A stretch of 64,000 nucleotides of DNA from Andreprevotia sp. IGB-42 (GTDB lineage: Bacteria; Pseudomonadota; Gammaproteobacteria; Burkholderiales; Chitinibacteraceae). Positions 7,430 to 15,926 of this stretch are shown here, in pieces. The notes beneath the pieces are model-generated. The model was not told the origin of the DNA, made no database searches, and was given only the letters and a program-made list of their open reading frames with translations. The stretch lies in NCBI RefSeq assembly GCF_009848685.1, contig NZ_WXTX01000003.1:124001-188000 (forward strand), given 5' to 3'. Within the stretch, counting starts at the first letter, position 1. Every line of letters begins with the position of its first letter. Position numbers and translations under genes: made by a program.

Positions 7430-10071
7430 GCTGCGTCCTCGTCGTCTTCCAGATCGAGCCGCAAAAACGGCAGCACGTCGCAGTAATCCATGTCCTGCGG
7501 GCGGGCTGCTACATTGGCGGCATGGCCGGCGACGAACTCATCGGCCAGCGCATTGATGCGTTGCTGCCAGGTGGCCAGCAGCGCATCCCAGGCCATGCCG
7601 CCCAGCGCATCCTTGCCAGGATCGAGCGCCGCCGGGTCGGCCACGCCAGCAAGCCCCAGGTCTTCCGCCGCCAGCCCCTTGGCCGCCACTTCGCGTGCGT
7701 GCAAGCCAGCCAGCAGCAGGCCACGTACATCGGCGGCAATGGCAGACGCATACAGCGGCAACTGCAACTCGGATGGCCGTAGCTTGCCCCAACCGGAGAT
7801 ATCCAGGTTTTTGCCGGTTTTGTAATCGACAATCACCGCGCCGCCATCGGGCAACCGGTCCAGCCGGTCCAGCCGCAAGCGCAGGTTCAGCGGGCCATGG
7901 CGCCACGTATGCGGCGCTTCGGTGGCAGCCACTTCAAACGGCGTGCGCGCCAGTTCCAGCTGCAGCCAGTCGCCGATTACCGTCACCGCACGTGCGCATT
8001 CGAGATCACGGATGGCTGGCGGCAAATCCTCCAGGCTGCGTGGCGCGGCCTCGGCCACCGCAGTGGCAATCATCTCGGGCAACACGCCTTGCGCGATTGC
8101 TGCATCCAGCCCGGCCGAGCTTTGCAATGCGCGCCAGAGGATTTCCATCGCCTTGTGAATGAACACGCCACGCAGGCTTAGCGGCACCTGTTCCGCATAC
8201 TCCGGCAACTGTTGTGCGCCCAGCCGGTAACGCACGAACGCCCACAGCGGGTTCTTGCCTTGCGCTTCCAGCACGCCCACGCCACCGGAAACCACGTCGC
8301 GCTCGGTCAGCGCCGGCCCGGCATCGTCCTGCCGGGCAAGCAATGCCAGCGGCTCGGCCACCATCACGGGAAGCGCCCGCCAACGGGTAAACGGTATATG
8401 GGCAATCAATGGCGACGGCCGCAGCTCGCGTTCACCGTCGAGTTCGGCATGGCTGACAATCACTTCGGGCGCACATGCCTGCAGTGCGACAAACAGCGAT
8501 TGCGCGTAGATGAGTTCACGCTCCGGCGTGGCGCGCGGTGCGCCAGCGGTGCGCAATGCCGGCAAGGGCAACAGCGGATTGGGTTTGGGAATGCCAGGCA
8601 ACACGTCATCGGTGAGCCCCAGCATCCATACGCCGTCCCAGCGCTCGCCTTCGGCTTCCAGCAGACCCAGCACATCCAGCCGTGCGCTGGCACTGCGTTG
8701 CGGCTGGAACGGGGTTTCCCGTGCCAGCCGGGTAAACAATTGCACCGCGCCACGCGCATTGAGCTCGCCCGCGGCAGGCGCCAGCGCGGCAAAGCGCGTG
8801 AATACCGCTTTCAATTCTTCCTGCACCTGGAAAGCCACGCTATCGAGCCCGCGCTCGCCGGGAAAACCCAGCGCAGTCAACGCGGCCACCAGCCTTCCTG
8901 CCCAAGCATCCGCCCTGGCCTGCCTGCGCCCGTCGTCCAGCGCGGCTTTAGCCAGCGGCCACGCAACAGACAATTGCGGGCAGGTAAACAATTGGCGCAA
9001 CCATTCGTGCTGCGCTACTTCCAGCGTACCGCGCCAGCGCCATTGCGCATCGATGCGCGCCCGCTCGCCCGCTTCGGCCACTTCACCGGCGCAATGGCCG
9101 GCCAGCAACGCGGCCCCCAATTCGGCGGGCTGCCAGTTGCCCGGCCTTGTGAGCACCGCCAGCCAGGCCAGTGCGGCGCGCACCAGCGGCCATTCGGACA
9201 GCGGCCTGCCGATGGCGATGTTGATCAGATCTGCATCGCCTATCGCATCGAGCAATACGCGGCGTGCAAACGGCGCATCGTTTTCCAGTCTTGGCGCCAG
9301 GATGGCAAAGCGCCCGGTTGGTTCGGCCTGTAGCGCGCGCGCCGCCCACTGCGCCGCTGCTGTCCATTCGGCAGTGCGGTCTGCGGCCTGGTAACGCCCG
9401 GTTTGCGTTTGCTGTGTTGCGGCGTCTTCCAGCCGGTAAAGCTGCGCGCCCTGTGCCGCCATCGCAGCCAGCAGGCGAATGAGGCGCGGCGACAATTCGC
9501 GGAACCCGGCCAGCACTAGGTGCGCCGGCGCGCGCAACTGGCCGTTTTCCAGCAGGCGCAAGGTGCGCGCAATCCCGGCTTCGCCATCTTCCGCATCGGT
9601 GCGTGCCAACAACTTGCGGTAGCGCGCCTGCCAGCGTGCAAGCTGGCGCGATTCATCGGTTTCTTCTGCCGCGTGCAGGCGCAATACCCATTCGCTGATC
9701 AATGCATCGGCGTCAGCGGCCAGCAGCGCCAGCTGGCGCTCGTCAAACAGGGGGCGGTCTTTTTCCTCGGTGCGGATTGCCAGTGTCCATAACAACTGGG
9801 CAGAGAACGCATCCAGCGTGTGCGCGGGCAAGATTTCGCCCGGCAGGAACGCGGCCGCTTCGGCCTGCGCGGCGTACCACGCGGAAATCGGCAGGATCGC
9901 TGGCAGTTCTGCCACGGCCAGCCCGGCCTCTTCCAGCCGCCGCGCAAACTCGGCATGCAATCGCCTTGCCAGGCGATTGTTGACGGTCAGCACTACCGTC
10001 TGCGTTGCCGGCAGGCGTTGCAGTTGGTCAGGCATCAAGGCCAATAGCGGAACGGTTGGGGTCATCGGCAT
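7426..10071 (-). CDS. AddB-like PD-(D/E)XK nuclease subunit
   Basis: An 881-residue protein, first gene of the two-gene unit with the AddA-like helicase. The N-terminus resembles an inactivated UvrD fold (TVVLTVNNRLARRLHAEF replaces a P-loop). The C-terminus carries a RecB-family nuclease: RGVFIHKAMEILW, then VIVDYKTGK and LQLPLYA. AddB proteins of Bacillus type hold a 4Fe-4S cluster with a C-terminal cysteine set; here only isolated cysteines are present, so no such cluster is apparent. Its stop overlaps the AddA-like start (ATGA), giving translational coupling and probably a 1:1 complex. The start at 10071 has only a weak ribosome site, and another ATG lies 2 codons in. Confidence 0.85.
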   Translation of the reverse strand: MPMTPTVPLLALMPDQLQRLPATQTVVLTVNNRLARRLHAEFARRLEEAGLAVAELPAILPISAWYAAQAEAAAFLPGEILPAHTLDAFSAQLLWTLAIRTEEKDRPLFDERQLALLAADADALISEWVLRLHAAEETDESRQLARWQARYRKLLARTDAEDGEAGIARTLRLLENGQLRAPAHLVLAGFRELSPRLIRLLAAMAAQGAQLYRLEDAATQQTQTGRYQAADRTAEWTAAAQWAARALQAEPTGRFAILAPRLENDAPFARRVLLDAIGDADLINIAIGRPLSEWPLVRAALAWLAVLTRPGNWQPAELGAALLAGHCAGEVAEAGERARIDAQWRWRGTLEVAQHEWLRQLFTCPQLSVAWPLAKAALDDGRRQARADAWAGRLVAALTALGFPGERGLDSVAFQVQEELKAVFTRFAALAPAAGELNARGAVQLFTRLARETPFQPQRSASARLDVLGLLEAEGERWDGVWMLGLTDDVLPGIPKPNPLLPLPALRTAGAPRATPERELIYAQSLFVALQACAPEVIVSHAELDGERELRPSPLIAHIPFTRWRALPVMVAEPLALLARQDDAGPALTERDVVSGGVGVLEAQGKNPLWAFVRYRLGAQQLPEYAEQVPLSLRGVFIHKAMEILWRALQSSAGLDAAIAQGVLPEMIATAVAEAAPRSLEDLPPAIRDLECARAVTVIGDWLQLELARTPFEVAATEAPHTWRHGPLNLRLRLDRLDRLPDGGAVIVDYKTGKNLDISGWGKLRPSELQLPLYASAIAADVRGLLLAGLHAREVAAKGLAAEDLGLAGVADPAALDPGKDALGGMAWDALLATWQQRINALADEFVAGHAANVAARPQDMDYCDVLPFLRLDLEDDEDAA

Positions 10072-10284
10072 CGGTGAAGGCGGTAGCAGGCTGATGATAC
10101 CAGTTCAGCCAGCGCCACCCGCAGCACTGTGCACCACGCTGCGTGTTGCACAAAAACATACACAATGGTATTGCACCGTAAGAAAATGCCATGAACATGC
10201 CTGTTTTACGGGCAAAACAGCGCTATTGATGCTGCCGCCGGTCGGTTTCAAGCAAAAAGCGCAGAAATTTTGTAAGCTTTATTT

Positions 10285-10313
10285 GCAAATACGAATTGTT
10301 ATCATTTATTATC
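10285..10313 (+). promoter_or_regulatory. Fur-box-like region overlapping the hemP promoter
   Basis: An AT-rich island immediately upstream of hemP contains two overlapping matches to the 19-bp Fur consensus: 10285-10303 (12 of 19 by eye) and 10295-10313 (10 of 19). A possible promoter overlaps it, with TTGCAA at 10283-10288, an 18-base spacer and TATTAT at 10307-10312. Placement in front of a heme-uptake operon fits iron repression by Fur. No footprint or score was computed. Confidence 0.6.
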
Positions 10314-10320
10314 TTCACCC

Positions 10321-10488
10321 ATGAATACGCCCCGCGCCACTCCGCCTTCACCCGCTGCCCAGCCGCTGCCAGCAGTGATCGATAGCCGCAGCCTGCTGGC
10401 CAATCAGCAGGTGGTGGTGATCGAGCACAAAGGCGTGCGCTACACATTGCGCGAAACCAAGCAAGGCAAACTGATCCTCACCAAATGA
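10321..10488 (+). CDS. hemP: Hemin uptake protein HemP/HmuP
   Basis: A 55-residue protein. The second half has the HemP family pattern: SRSLLANQQVVVIEHKGV followed by YTLRETKQGKLILTK, giving the conserved R-L and Y-x-L-R-x-T-x-x-G-K-L-I-L-T-K ends. The N-terminus is a Pro/Ala-rich linker. HemP/HmuP homologues in Burkholderia and Bradyrhizobium act as small regulators needed for expression of the heme receptor, and here the gene heads the hmu operon. There is no recognisable Shine-Dalgarno before the ATG, and the ATG lies only about 9 bases after a possible -10 element, so the message could be leaderless. hmuR begins 123 bases downstream. Confidence 0.9.
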   Translation: MNTPRATPPSPAAQPLPAVIDSRSLLANQQVVVIEHKGVRYTLRETKQGKLILTK

Positions 10489-10611
10489 TGCTGGCGCAGC
10501 AATGTGCCCGCTTCTTCAAACACACGCATCGCCAGCCAGTTCCGGACTTCATGCCGGGTAGCCAGCCGCGTTGGGCACCAGCCCACACTGCTCCCGCTCA
10601 AGGACCCTGGC

Positions 10612-12786
10612 ATGACTCGTACCACGCACCCGATCGCCCTTACCCTGATGGCTTGCGCTTTGCACAGCGCTTTTGCCGCTGATGCCCCCAAGGCCGACGA
10701 TACCCTCGCCCCGGTTGTCGTTACCGCCACCCGTACCGAAAAATCACTGGAAGACCTGCCGCCGGCGGTCACCACCACCAGCCGCAGCACGCTGGATAAC
10801 CAGCAAGTCAACAACTGGCGCGATCTGGGTGATCTGGAACCGGGCGTGAATATCGTGCGTGATCCGCGCTACGGCTTCTCCAGCGTGAACATCCGCGGCC
10901 TGGAAGGTAACCGCGTGCTGATGCTGGTGGACGGCATCCGTTTGCCGGATGCATTCAACTTTGGCCCGCTGCTCAACAGCGGCCGCAACAGCGTCGACTT
11001 CGCCACGCTATCCGGTATCGATATCGTGCGCGGCCCGGGCTCCAGCCTGTATGGCTCGGATGCACTGGGTGGCGTGGTCGGCATGAATACGCTGGAACCC
11101 GCCGATCTGCTGCGCGGCAAGGGCAAATCCATTGCCGGCCAGGTAAAGGGCGATTACGACAGCAGCGACAGCAGCTACGGTGGCAGCGCCGCCGTGGCCG
11201 GTGAAGCCGGTGCCGGCACGCTATGGCTGGTGCAGGCCAACGGCCGCAAGGGTCACGAGCAGGACAATATGGGTGAGCGCGATGTCAACGGCCCGCGCCG
11301 CACCACGCCCAACCCGCAGGATTACACGCAGACCAGCGCACTGGCCAAGCTGCAGCACAATTTCGAAAGCGGCCACTCGCTGGGCGTCACGCTCGAGGCG
11401 TTCAAGAGCGAAACCGATACCTCGCTGCTGAACGAGCTGGGCGATGCCACGCTGTCCACCCCGCTCTCCAGCAAGGCCCAGGATGAGCTGAACCGCAAGC
11501 GCGCATCGCTGCAATACGGCTATACCGCGCTGCAGGACAGCCTGATCGACCGCGCCAAGGTGATGCTCTACAAGCAAGATAGCGATGCCCGCCAGCAGAC
11601 CGACCGCATCCGCACACCGGCAGCCAGCAAGGTATGGAACCGTGTATCCGAGTTCAGCCAGGATACCAAGGGCATCAACGGCCAGCTGGAAAGCATCGTT
11701 GCCGGTGATATCGGCCAGCACTGGGTGTATGGCGCCGAATGGTTCACTACCGACAGCAGCGAACTGCGCTCCGGCTACCAGTGCGCAACCGGCTGCGCGG
11801 TGCCCAATACCAGCGGCTTCCCGACACGCGATTTCCCCAACACCACCACCAAGCAATGGGGCGTGTTTGCGCAGAATGAAATCTCGTTCGCCAACGGCAA
11901 GTACACGCTGACCCCCGGCCTGCGCTACGACAGCTACAAACTGGACCCGGAAACCGACAAGTACTACACCGGCCTGAAACCGGTCAACCAGGACGAAAGC
12001 GCCTGGTCGCCCAAGCTGGCCGCCAGCTGGAACGTCAGCGAAGGCTTCACGCTGTTCGGCCAGTATGCATACGGTTTCCGTGCGCCGGCTTATTCGGAAC
12101 TCAACTCGGGCTTCACCAACCTGGCGTTTGGCTATGCAACCATCGCCAACCCCAGCCTCAAGCCTGAAAAGAGCCGCGGCTTTGAATTCGGTACCCGCCT
12201 GGGCGGCAAGACACTGGGCGGCAGCATCACCGCCTATGACAACCGCTACAAGGATTTCATCGAGCAAGACGCCTACAACTGCCCGGGCAACGTCAACTGC
12301 GTGCCCGGTACATCGACCACCTACCAGTACGTGAACAAGGCCAACGTGCGGATCTACGGCGCAGATGCCGCAGCATTCTGGTCGTTCATGCCGGGCTGGA
12401 AGGCCACCGCCGGCATTGCATACGCAGTGGGCCGTGATGAAGATACCGACAAATACCTGGACAGCGTATCGCCGCTGAAGGGTGTATTCGCACTTGGCTA
12501 CGGCAATGAAACCTGGGGGGCGCAAGGCCGTCTTACCGCCGTCAGCGCCAAGGACAAGGTCAGCACGCCGACTTACTTCCAGGCACCGGGCTATGGCCTG
12601 GTTGACCTGACCGCATGGTGGGTTGCCGCCAAGGATCTGCGCATCACCGGTGGCGTGTACAACCTAGGCGGCCGCAAATACTGGGTTGACAGCGACGTGC
12701 GCGGCCTGGCATCGACCAGCACCGTGATGGACCGCTACACCCAGCCGGGCCGCAACTTCCGTGCTTCGGTGAACTGGCAGTTCTAA
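10612..12786 (+). CDS. hmuR: TonB-dependent heme/hemoglobin receptor
   Basis: A 724-residue outer-membrane receptor. The start is placed at the ATG after AAGGACCCTGGC, giving a signal peptide (IALTLMACALHSAFA, cleavage near residue 22). A TonB-box-like VVVTAT follows, then the plug (NIRGLEGNRVLMLVDGIRLP, IDIVRGPGSSLYGSDALGG) and a 22-strand barrel ending in ASVNWQF with a terminal Phe. The heme-receptor signature FRAP (489-492) and NPSLKPE (513-519) boxes are present. The residues between them contain two tyrosines (494 and 508) but no histidine, unlike many HemR/HmuR proteins; tyrosine coordination as in PhuR is possible. A strong terminator follows the gene. The family is hemoglobin/transferrin/lactoferrin receptors; the heme role follows from the operon. 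Confidence 0.93.
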   Translation: MTRTTHPIALTLMACALHSAFAADAPKADDTLAPVVVTATRTEKSLEDLPPAVTTTSRSTLDNQQVNNWRDLGDLEPGVNIVRDPRYGFSSVNIRGLEGNRVLMLVDGIRLPDAFNFGPLLNSGRNSVDFATLSGIDIVRGPGSSLYGSDALGGVVGMNTLEPADLLRGKGKSIAGQVKGDYDSSDSSYGGSAAVAGEAGAGTLWLVQANGRKGHEQDNMGERDVNGPRRTTPNPQDYTQTSALAKLQHNFESGHSLGVTLEAFKSETDTSLLNELGDATLSTPLSSKAQDELNRKRASLQYGYTALQDSLIDRAKVMLYKQDSDARQQTDRIRTPAASKVWNRVSEFSQDTKGINGQLESIVAGDIGQHWVYGAEWFTTDSSELRSGYQCATGCAVPNTSGFPTRDFPNTTTKQWGVFAQNEISFANGKYTLTPGLRYDSYKLDPETDKYYTGLKPVNQDESAWSPKLAASWNVSEGFTLFGQYAYGFRAPAYSELNSGFTNLAFGYATIANPSLKPEKSRGFEFGTRLGGKTLGGSITAYDNRYKDFIEQDAYNCPGNVNCVPGTSTTYQYVNKANVRIYGADAAAFWSFMPGWKATAGIAYAVGRDEDTDKYLDSVSPLKGVFALGYGNETWGAQGRLTAVSAKDKVSTPTYFQAPGYGLVDLTAWWVAAKDLRITGGVYNLGGRKYWVDSDVRGLASTSTVMDRYTQPGRNFRASVNWQF

Positions 12787-12842
12787 AGGAAAAACGCGGC
12801 GCACCGCACCGCAAACCTGTCGAAACCGATCGACTGCAAGCT

Positions 12843-12873
12843 AGCTTGCCCGCATTGCGGGCAAGCTGTTTTT
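12843..12873 (+). terminator. Rho-independent terminator between hmuR and hmuS
   Basis: An 11-bp perfect stem AGCTTGCCCGC / GCGGGCAAGCT with loop ATT is followed by GTTTTT. It ends 21 bases before the hmuS start codon. It probably limits read-through from the receptor gene into hmuSTUV. Confidence 0.75.
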
Positions 12874-12894
12874 AAAAGACTAGAAAGGCAAATC

Positions 12895-13941
12895 ATGAAC
12901 ACACCCATCTTCGTCGACTTCGCAGCCGATCTGCAGCAGCGTCACGCTGCACTGATTGCCGATGAATCCAAGCTGCGCATCCGCGAGCGCGCAGCCCGTC
13001 TGGGCAGCACAGAGGCCGCGCTCGTTGCCGCCGAATGCGGCGTTGTCTCGTTCGAGCTCTCCGGCACCGCACAGGAAATCTTCCGCGAGATCGGTACGCT
13101 GGGCAACGTGATGGCGCTGTCGCGCAATGACTGGTGTGTGCACGAGCGCCACGGCAAGTATGAAGACATCCAGGCCGAAGGCCCGGTTGGCCTGGTGCTG
13201 GGTGCCGACATCGACCTGCGCCTGTTCTTCGGCAGCTGGCGTTACTTCTACGCGGTGTCCGAAGGTGGCCGCGACAGCATCCAGTTCTTCGACAAGGAAA
13301 GCGTGGCCGTCCACAAGGTATTCAAGACCGAGGGCAGCGATGTCGCGGCATGGGATGCCTTCGTGGCCAGGTTCAAGGCTGCTGAAAAGCGCGTGCCTGA
13401 AGTCGAAGCCATCGTGATCCCGGCAGAAAGCAACCAGGCAGAAGACCCGGCTGCACTGCGTGCGCACTGGCTGGGGCTGGAAGACACGCACGCGTTCTTC
13501 CCGATGCTGCGCAAGTTCAAGGTCTCGCGTCTGGGCGCCCTGGCTGCTGTCGGTGCAGACCTCGCGCAAACCGTGCCGAACGACACCGTGGAAACCATGC
13601 TGCAGCGTGCTGCAGAGCAGGAGCTCTCCATCATGTGCTTCGTGGGCAACCGCGGCATCGTGCAGATCCATTCCGGCCCGGTGAAAAAGCTGGTGCGTAC
13701 CGGCCCCTGGTACAACGTGCTCGATGCCAAATTCAATCTGCATCTGAACACCGAAGCGATTGCCTCGAGCTGGATCGTCAACAAGCCAACTGTGGATGGC
13801 TGGGTTACCTCGCTGGAAATCTACGCCGCGAGTGGCGAGCTGATCGTGCAGTTCTTTGGCGAGCGCAAGCCGGGCAAGCCGGAATTGGCCGCGTGGCGCG
13901 AGCTGCTGGTCAGCCTGTGCAACGCACCGCTGGCAGCATGA
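12895..13941 (+). CDS. hmuS: Hemin-degrading factor HmuS (HemS/ChuS family)
   Basis: A 348-residue cytoplasmic heme-handling protein made of two HemS/ChuX-like repeats (about residues 20-170 and 190-345). Two stretches align with each other and with the family: NVMALSRNDWCVHERHG in the first repeat and ELSIMCFVGNRGIVQIHSG in the second. The histidine in VQIHSG is at the position of the family's heme ligand. Relatives transfer heme to other proteins or degrade it to release iron. The ATG is preceded by GAAAGGCAA. Its stop overlaps the hmuT start (ATGA), so the importer genes are translationally coupled to it. Confidence 0.94.
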   Translation: MNTPIFVDFAADLQQRHAALIADESKLRIRERAARLGSTEAALVAAECGVVSFELSGTAQEIFREIGTLGNVMALSRNDWCVHERHGKYEDIQAEGPVGLVLGADIDLRLFFGSWRYFYAVSEGGRDSIQFFDKESVAVHKVFKTEGSDVAAWDAFVARFKAAEKRVPEVEAIVIPAESNQAEDPAALRAHWLGLEDTHAFFPMLRKFKVSRLGALAAVGADLAQTVPNDTVETMLQRAAEQELSIMCFVGNRGIVQIHSGPVKKLVRTGPWYNVLDAKFNLHLNTEAIASSWIVNKPTVDGWVTSLEIYAASGELIVQFFGERKPGKPELAAWRELLVSLCNAPLAA

Positions 13942-14789
13942 TCATGGCGATCAGGACATGGACTGGCTGGCTGGCCGCCGGCCTGATGCTGCTGGCCGGC
14001 CTTGCGCAGGCAGCAGTGCCGCAACGCGTGGTCAGCCTGGGCGGTGCGTTGACCGAGATCGTCTACGCGCTGAACGCCGGCGACAAGCTGGTGGGTGTCG
14101 ATTCATCCAGCATCTACCCGCCCGCCGTGCATCAGCTGCCCAAGGTCGGTTACTACCGCGCTTTCTCGGTAGAAGGCGTTGCCAGCCTGCAACCGGATCT
14201 GATCCTTGCATCCGACCAGGCTGGCCCGCCGCAAGCGGTGGACCAGTTGCGCCGGCTGGGCAAGCGCGTGGTGGTATTACCGTCCGCTCCGACGCTGGAT
14301 GCACTCGAGCAGCGCATCCACGGCGTGGCTGCGGCCATGGGCCTGCGTGACGATGGCCGGGCGCTCGTCAAGCAGATCCGCGAGCAGACGGCGCAATACA
14401 CACAGGTGAAGCTGACGCAGCGCGTGCTGCTGGTGAGCAGCCACACCGGCAAGCTCGAAGGTGCAGGCGCAGAAACCGCTGCCGATGCCATCGTCAAGCT
14501 GGCCGGTGCGCGCAACGTGCTGGGCAACGTGAAGGGTTACAAGCCGATTTCGGCCGAAGCTGCTGCTGCGCTCAAGCCGGACTGGATCATCACCACGTCG
14601 ATGTCGGTGACGGCGCAGGGCGGGCTGGAAGCCTTCCTCGCACAGCCGGGCATCGCCGTCACGCCGGCCGCCAAGGCCCGCCGCGTGCTCGTGATGGATG
14701 ACCTGCTGTTGCTGGGTTTCGGCCCGCGCCTGCCGGAAGCGCTGCGCCAGATCCAGGCCAGCATGCTACCCAGGCGCGCTGGCAAGTAA
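13938..14789 (+). CDS. hmuT: Periplasmic heme-binding protein HmuT
   Basis: A 283-residue substrate-binding protein of the TroA/FhuD-like class. The N-terminus is a signal peptide (WLAAGLMLLAGLAQA, cleavage near residue 25). It is followed by RVVSLGGALTEIVYAL, DKLVGVDSSSIYP, and VGYYRAFSVEG around residues 70-80, the region that holds the heme-ligating tyrosine in ShuT/PhuT-type proteins. The C-terminal lobe has AEAAAALKPDWIITTS and LLLLGFGPRLPEALRQI. It receives heme from HmuR and delivers it to HmuUV. The first ATG overlaps the hmuS stop; a second ATG two codons later is an equally possible start. A perfect hairpin without a T tract follows the gene. Confidence 0.93.
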   Translation: MIMAIRTWTGWLAAGLMLLAGLAQAAVPQRVVSLGGALTEIVYALNAGDKLVGVDSSSIYPPAVHQLPKVGYYRAFSVEGVASLQPDLILASDQAGPPQAVDQLRRLGKRVVVLPSAPTLDALEQRIHGVAAAMGLRDDGRALVKQIREQTAQYTQVKLTQRVLLVSSHTGKLEGAGAETAADAIVKLAGARNVLGNVKGYKPISAEAAAALKPDWIITTSMSVTAQGGLEAFLAQPGIAVTPAAKARRVLVMDDLLLLGFGPRLPEALRQIQASMLPRRAGK

Positions 14790-14805
14790 GCGATCCTTGC
14801 CCGTT

Positions 14806-14838
14806 GGCAAGCGGCAGGCACCACGCCTGCCGCTTGCC
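14806..14838 (+). repeat. Perfect 14-bp inverted repeat between hmuT and hmuU
   Basis: The arms GGCAAGCGGCAGGC and GCCTGCCGCTTGCC flank a 5-base ACCAC loop. There is no T run after it, so it is not a classic terminator. In the transcript it would form a very stable stem 20 bases before hmuU. It could protect upstream mRNA or lower hmuU expression relative to hmuT. Confidence 0.8.
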
Positions 14839-14858
14839 ATTTACCGCAACAGCCTCCT

Positions 14859-15926
14859 GTGAAGAAATCGATTAACATGCCTGCAGTGACCTCCTCCCCG
14901 CACGCCGCCGCTGATGTTTCAGCCACGCCACCCCCGCCACGCATCACGCCGCTGCGCGTACTGCTGGTGCTGTGCATTGCACTGGTGATCCTGGTATTTG
15001 CCTCTGCCTCCAGCGGTGCCGTATCCATTCCGCTGGTACGCATCCCTGCGCTGCTGTTCTCGGGCGCCACCACCGACGATGAAGCCATGTGGCGCAACGT
15101 GTTGCTGGAAGTACGGCTGCCGCGCGTGCTGTTTGCCGTGGTGGTCGGTGCCGGGCTGGCCATCTCCGGCGCCGCCATGCAGGCGCTGTTCCGCAACCCG
15201 CTGGCCGAGCCTGGCCTGATCGGCATTTCGCTGGGCGGTGCACTGGGCGCAGTCGGCGCCATCGTGCTGGGTGCACCCGGGCTGATGGTGATCGCGCCGG
15301 CGGCCTTCGTCGGCAGCCTGCTGGCGACCGCACTCGCCTACAAGCTGGGCAGCCGCCAGAGCGGCGTTGCCAACCTGCTGCTGGCCGGTATTGCCATCAA
15401 TGCCATCTGCGGCAGCCTGATCGGCCTGTTTACCTATCAGGCCAACGATACCCAGTTGCGCAACCTCACCTTCTGGAACCTGGGCAGCCTGGCCGGTGCC
15501 AGCTGGACGCTGCTGGCGTGGCTGACGCCGTGGGTGCTGATCCTGTGCACGCTGCTGCTGCGCGACTGGCGGGCCATGAATGCGCTGCTGCTGGGCGAGC
15601 GCGAAGCGCAGCATCTGGGCTTTGCACTCAAACTGCTGCGCCGCCGGCTGATCATCATTGTCGCCATGCTGGTCGGCCCGCTGGTGGCCGTCACCGGTAC
15701 CATCGGCTTCGTCGGCCTGGTGGTACCGCACCTGATCCGCCTGCCGCTGGGCGCGGATCACCGCTGGCTGCTACCCAATACCCTGATCGCCGGTGCCATC
15801 GGCCTCACACTGGCCGACTGGCTGGCGCGCATGGTGGTCATTCCGGCCGAGCTGCCCATCGGCATCGTGACCAGCCTGATCGGTGGCCCGTTCTTCCTGT
15901 GGCTGCTGACACGGAGGACTGCCTGA
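14859..15926 (+). CDS. hmuU: Heme ABC transporter permease HmuU
   Basis: A 355-residue FecCD/BtuC-family permease with about nine to ten membrane segments. The first is at about residues 28-48 ([20 protein letters not shown]). Family motifs are [24 protein letters not shown] (written here from VRLPR on), [14 protein letters not shown], the [10 protein letters not shown] loop, [13 protein letters not shown] and [16 protein letters not shown]. The start is uncertain: GTG at 14859 has no clear ribosome site, and ATG at 14877, with GAAGAAA upstream, would shorten the protein by six residues. The stop overlaps the hmuV ATG by one base. It forms the inner-membrane channel of the heme importer with HmuV. 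Confidence 0.93.
   Translation: MKKSINMPAVTSSPHAAADVSATPPPPRITPLRVLLVLCIALVILVFASASSGAVSIPLVRIPALLFSGATTDDEAMWRNVLLEVRLPRVLFAVVVGAGLAISGAAMQALFRNPLAEPGLIGISLGGALGAVGAIVLGAPGLMVIAPAAFVGSLLATALAYKLGSRQSGVANLLLAGIAINAICGSLIGLFTYQANDTQLRNLTFWNLGSLAGASWTLLAWLTPWVLILCTLLLRDWRAMNALLLGEREAQHLGFALKLLRRRLIIIVAMLVGPLVAVTGTIGFVGLVVPHLIRLPLGADHRWLLPNTLIAGAIGLTLADWLARMVVIPAELPIGIVTSLIGGPFFLWLLTRRTA

Noticed and set aside
15089-15925. Long in-frame extension upstream of hmuV, suggesting a fusion protein
   Set aside because: It overlaps hmuU in another frame; HmuV family similarity begins exactly at the ATG overlapping the hmuU stop.
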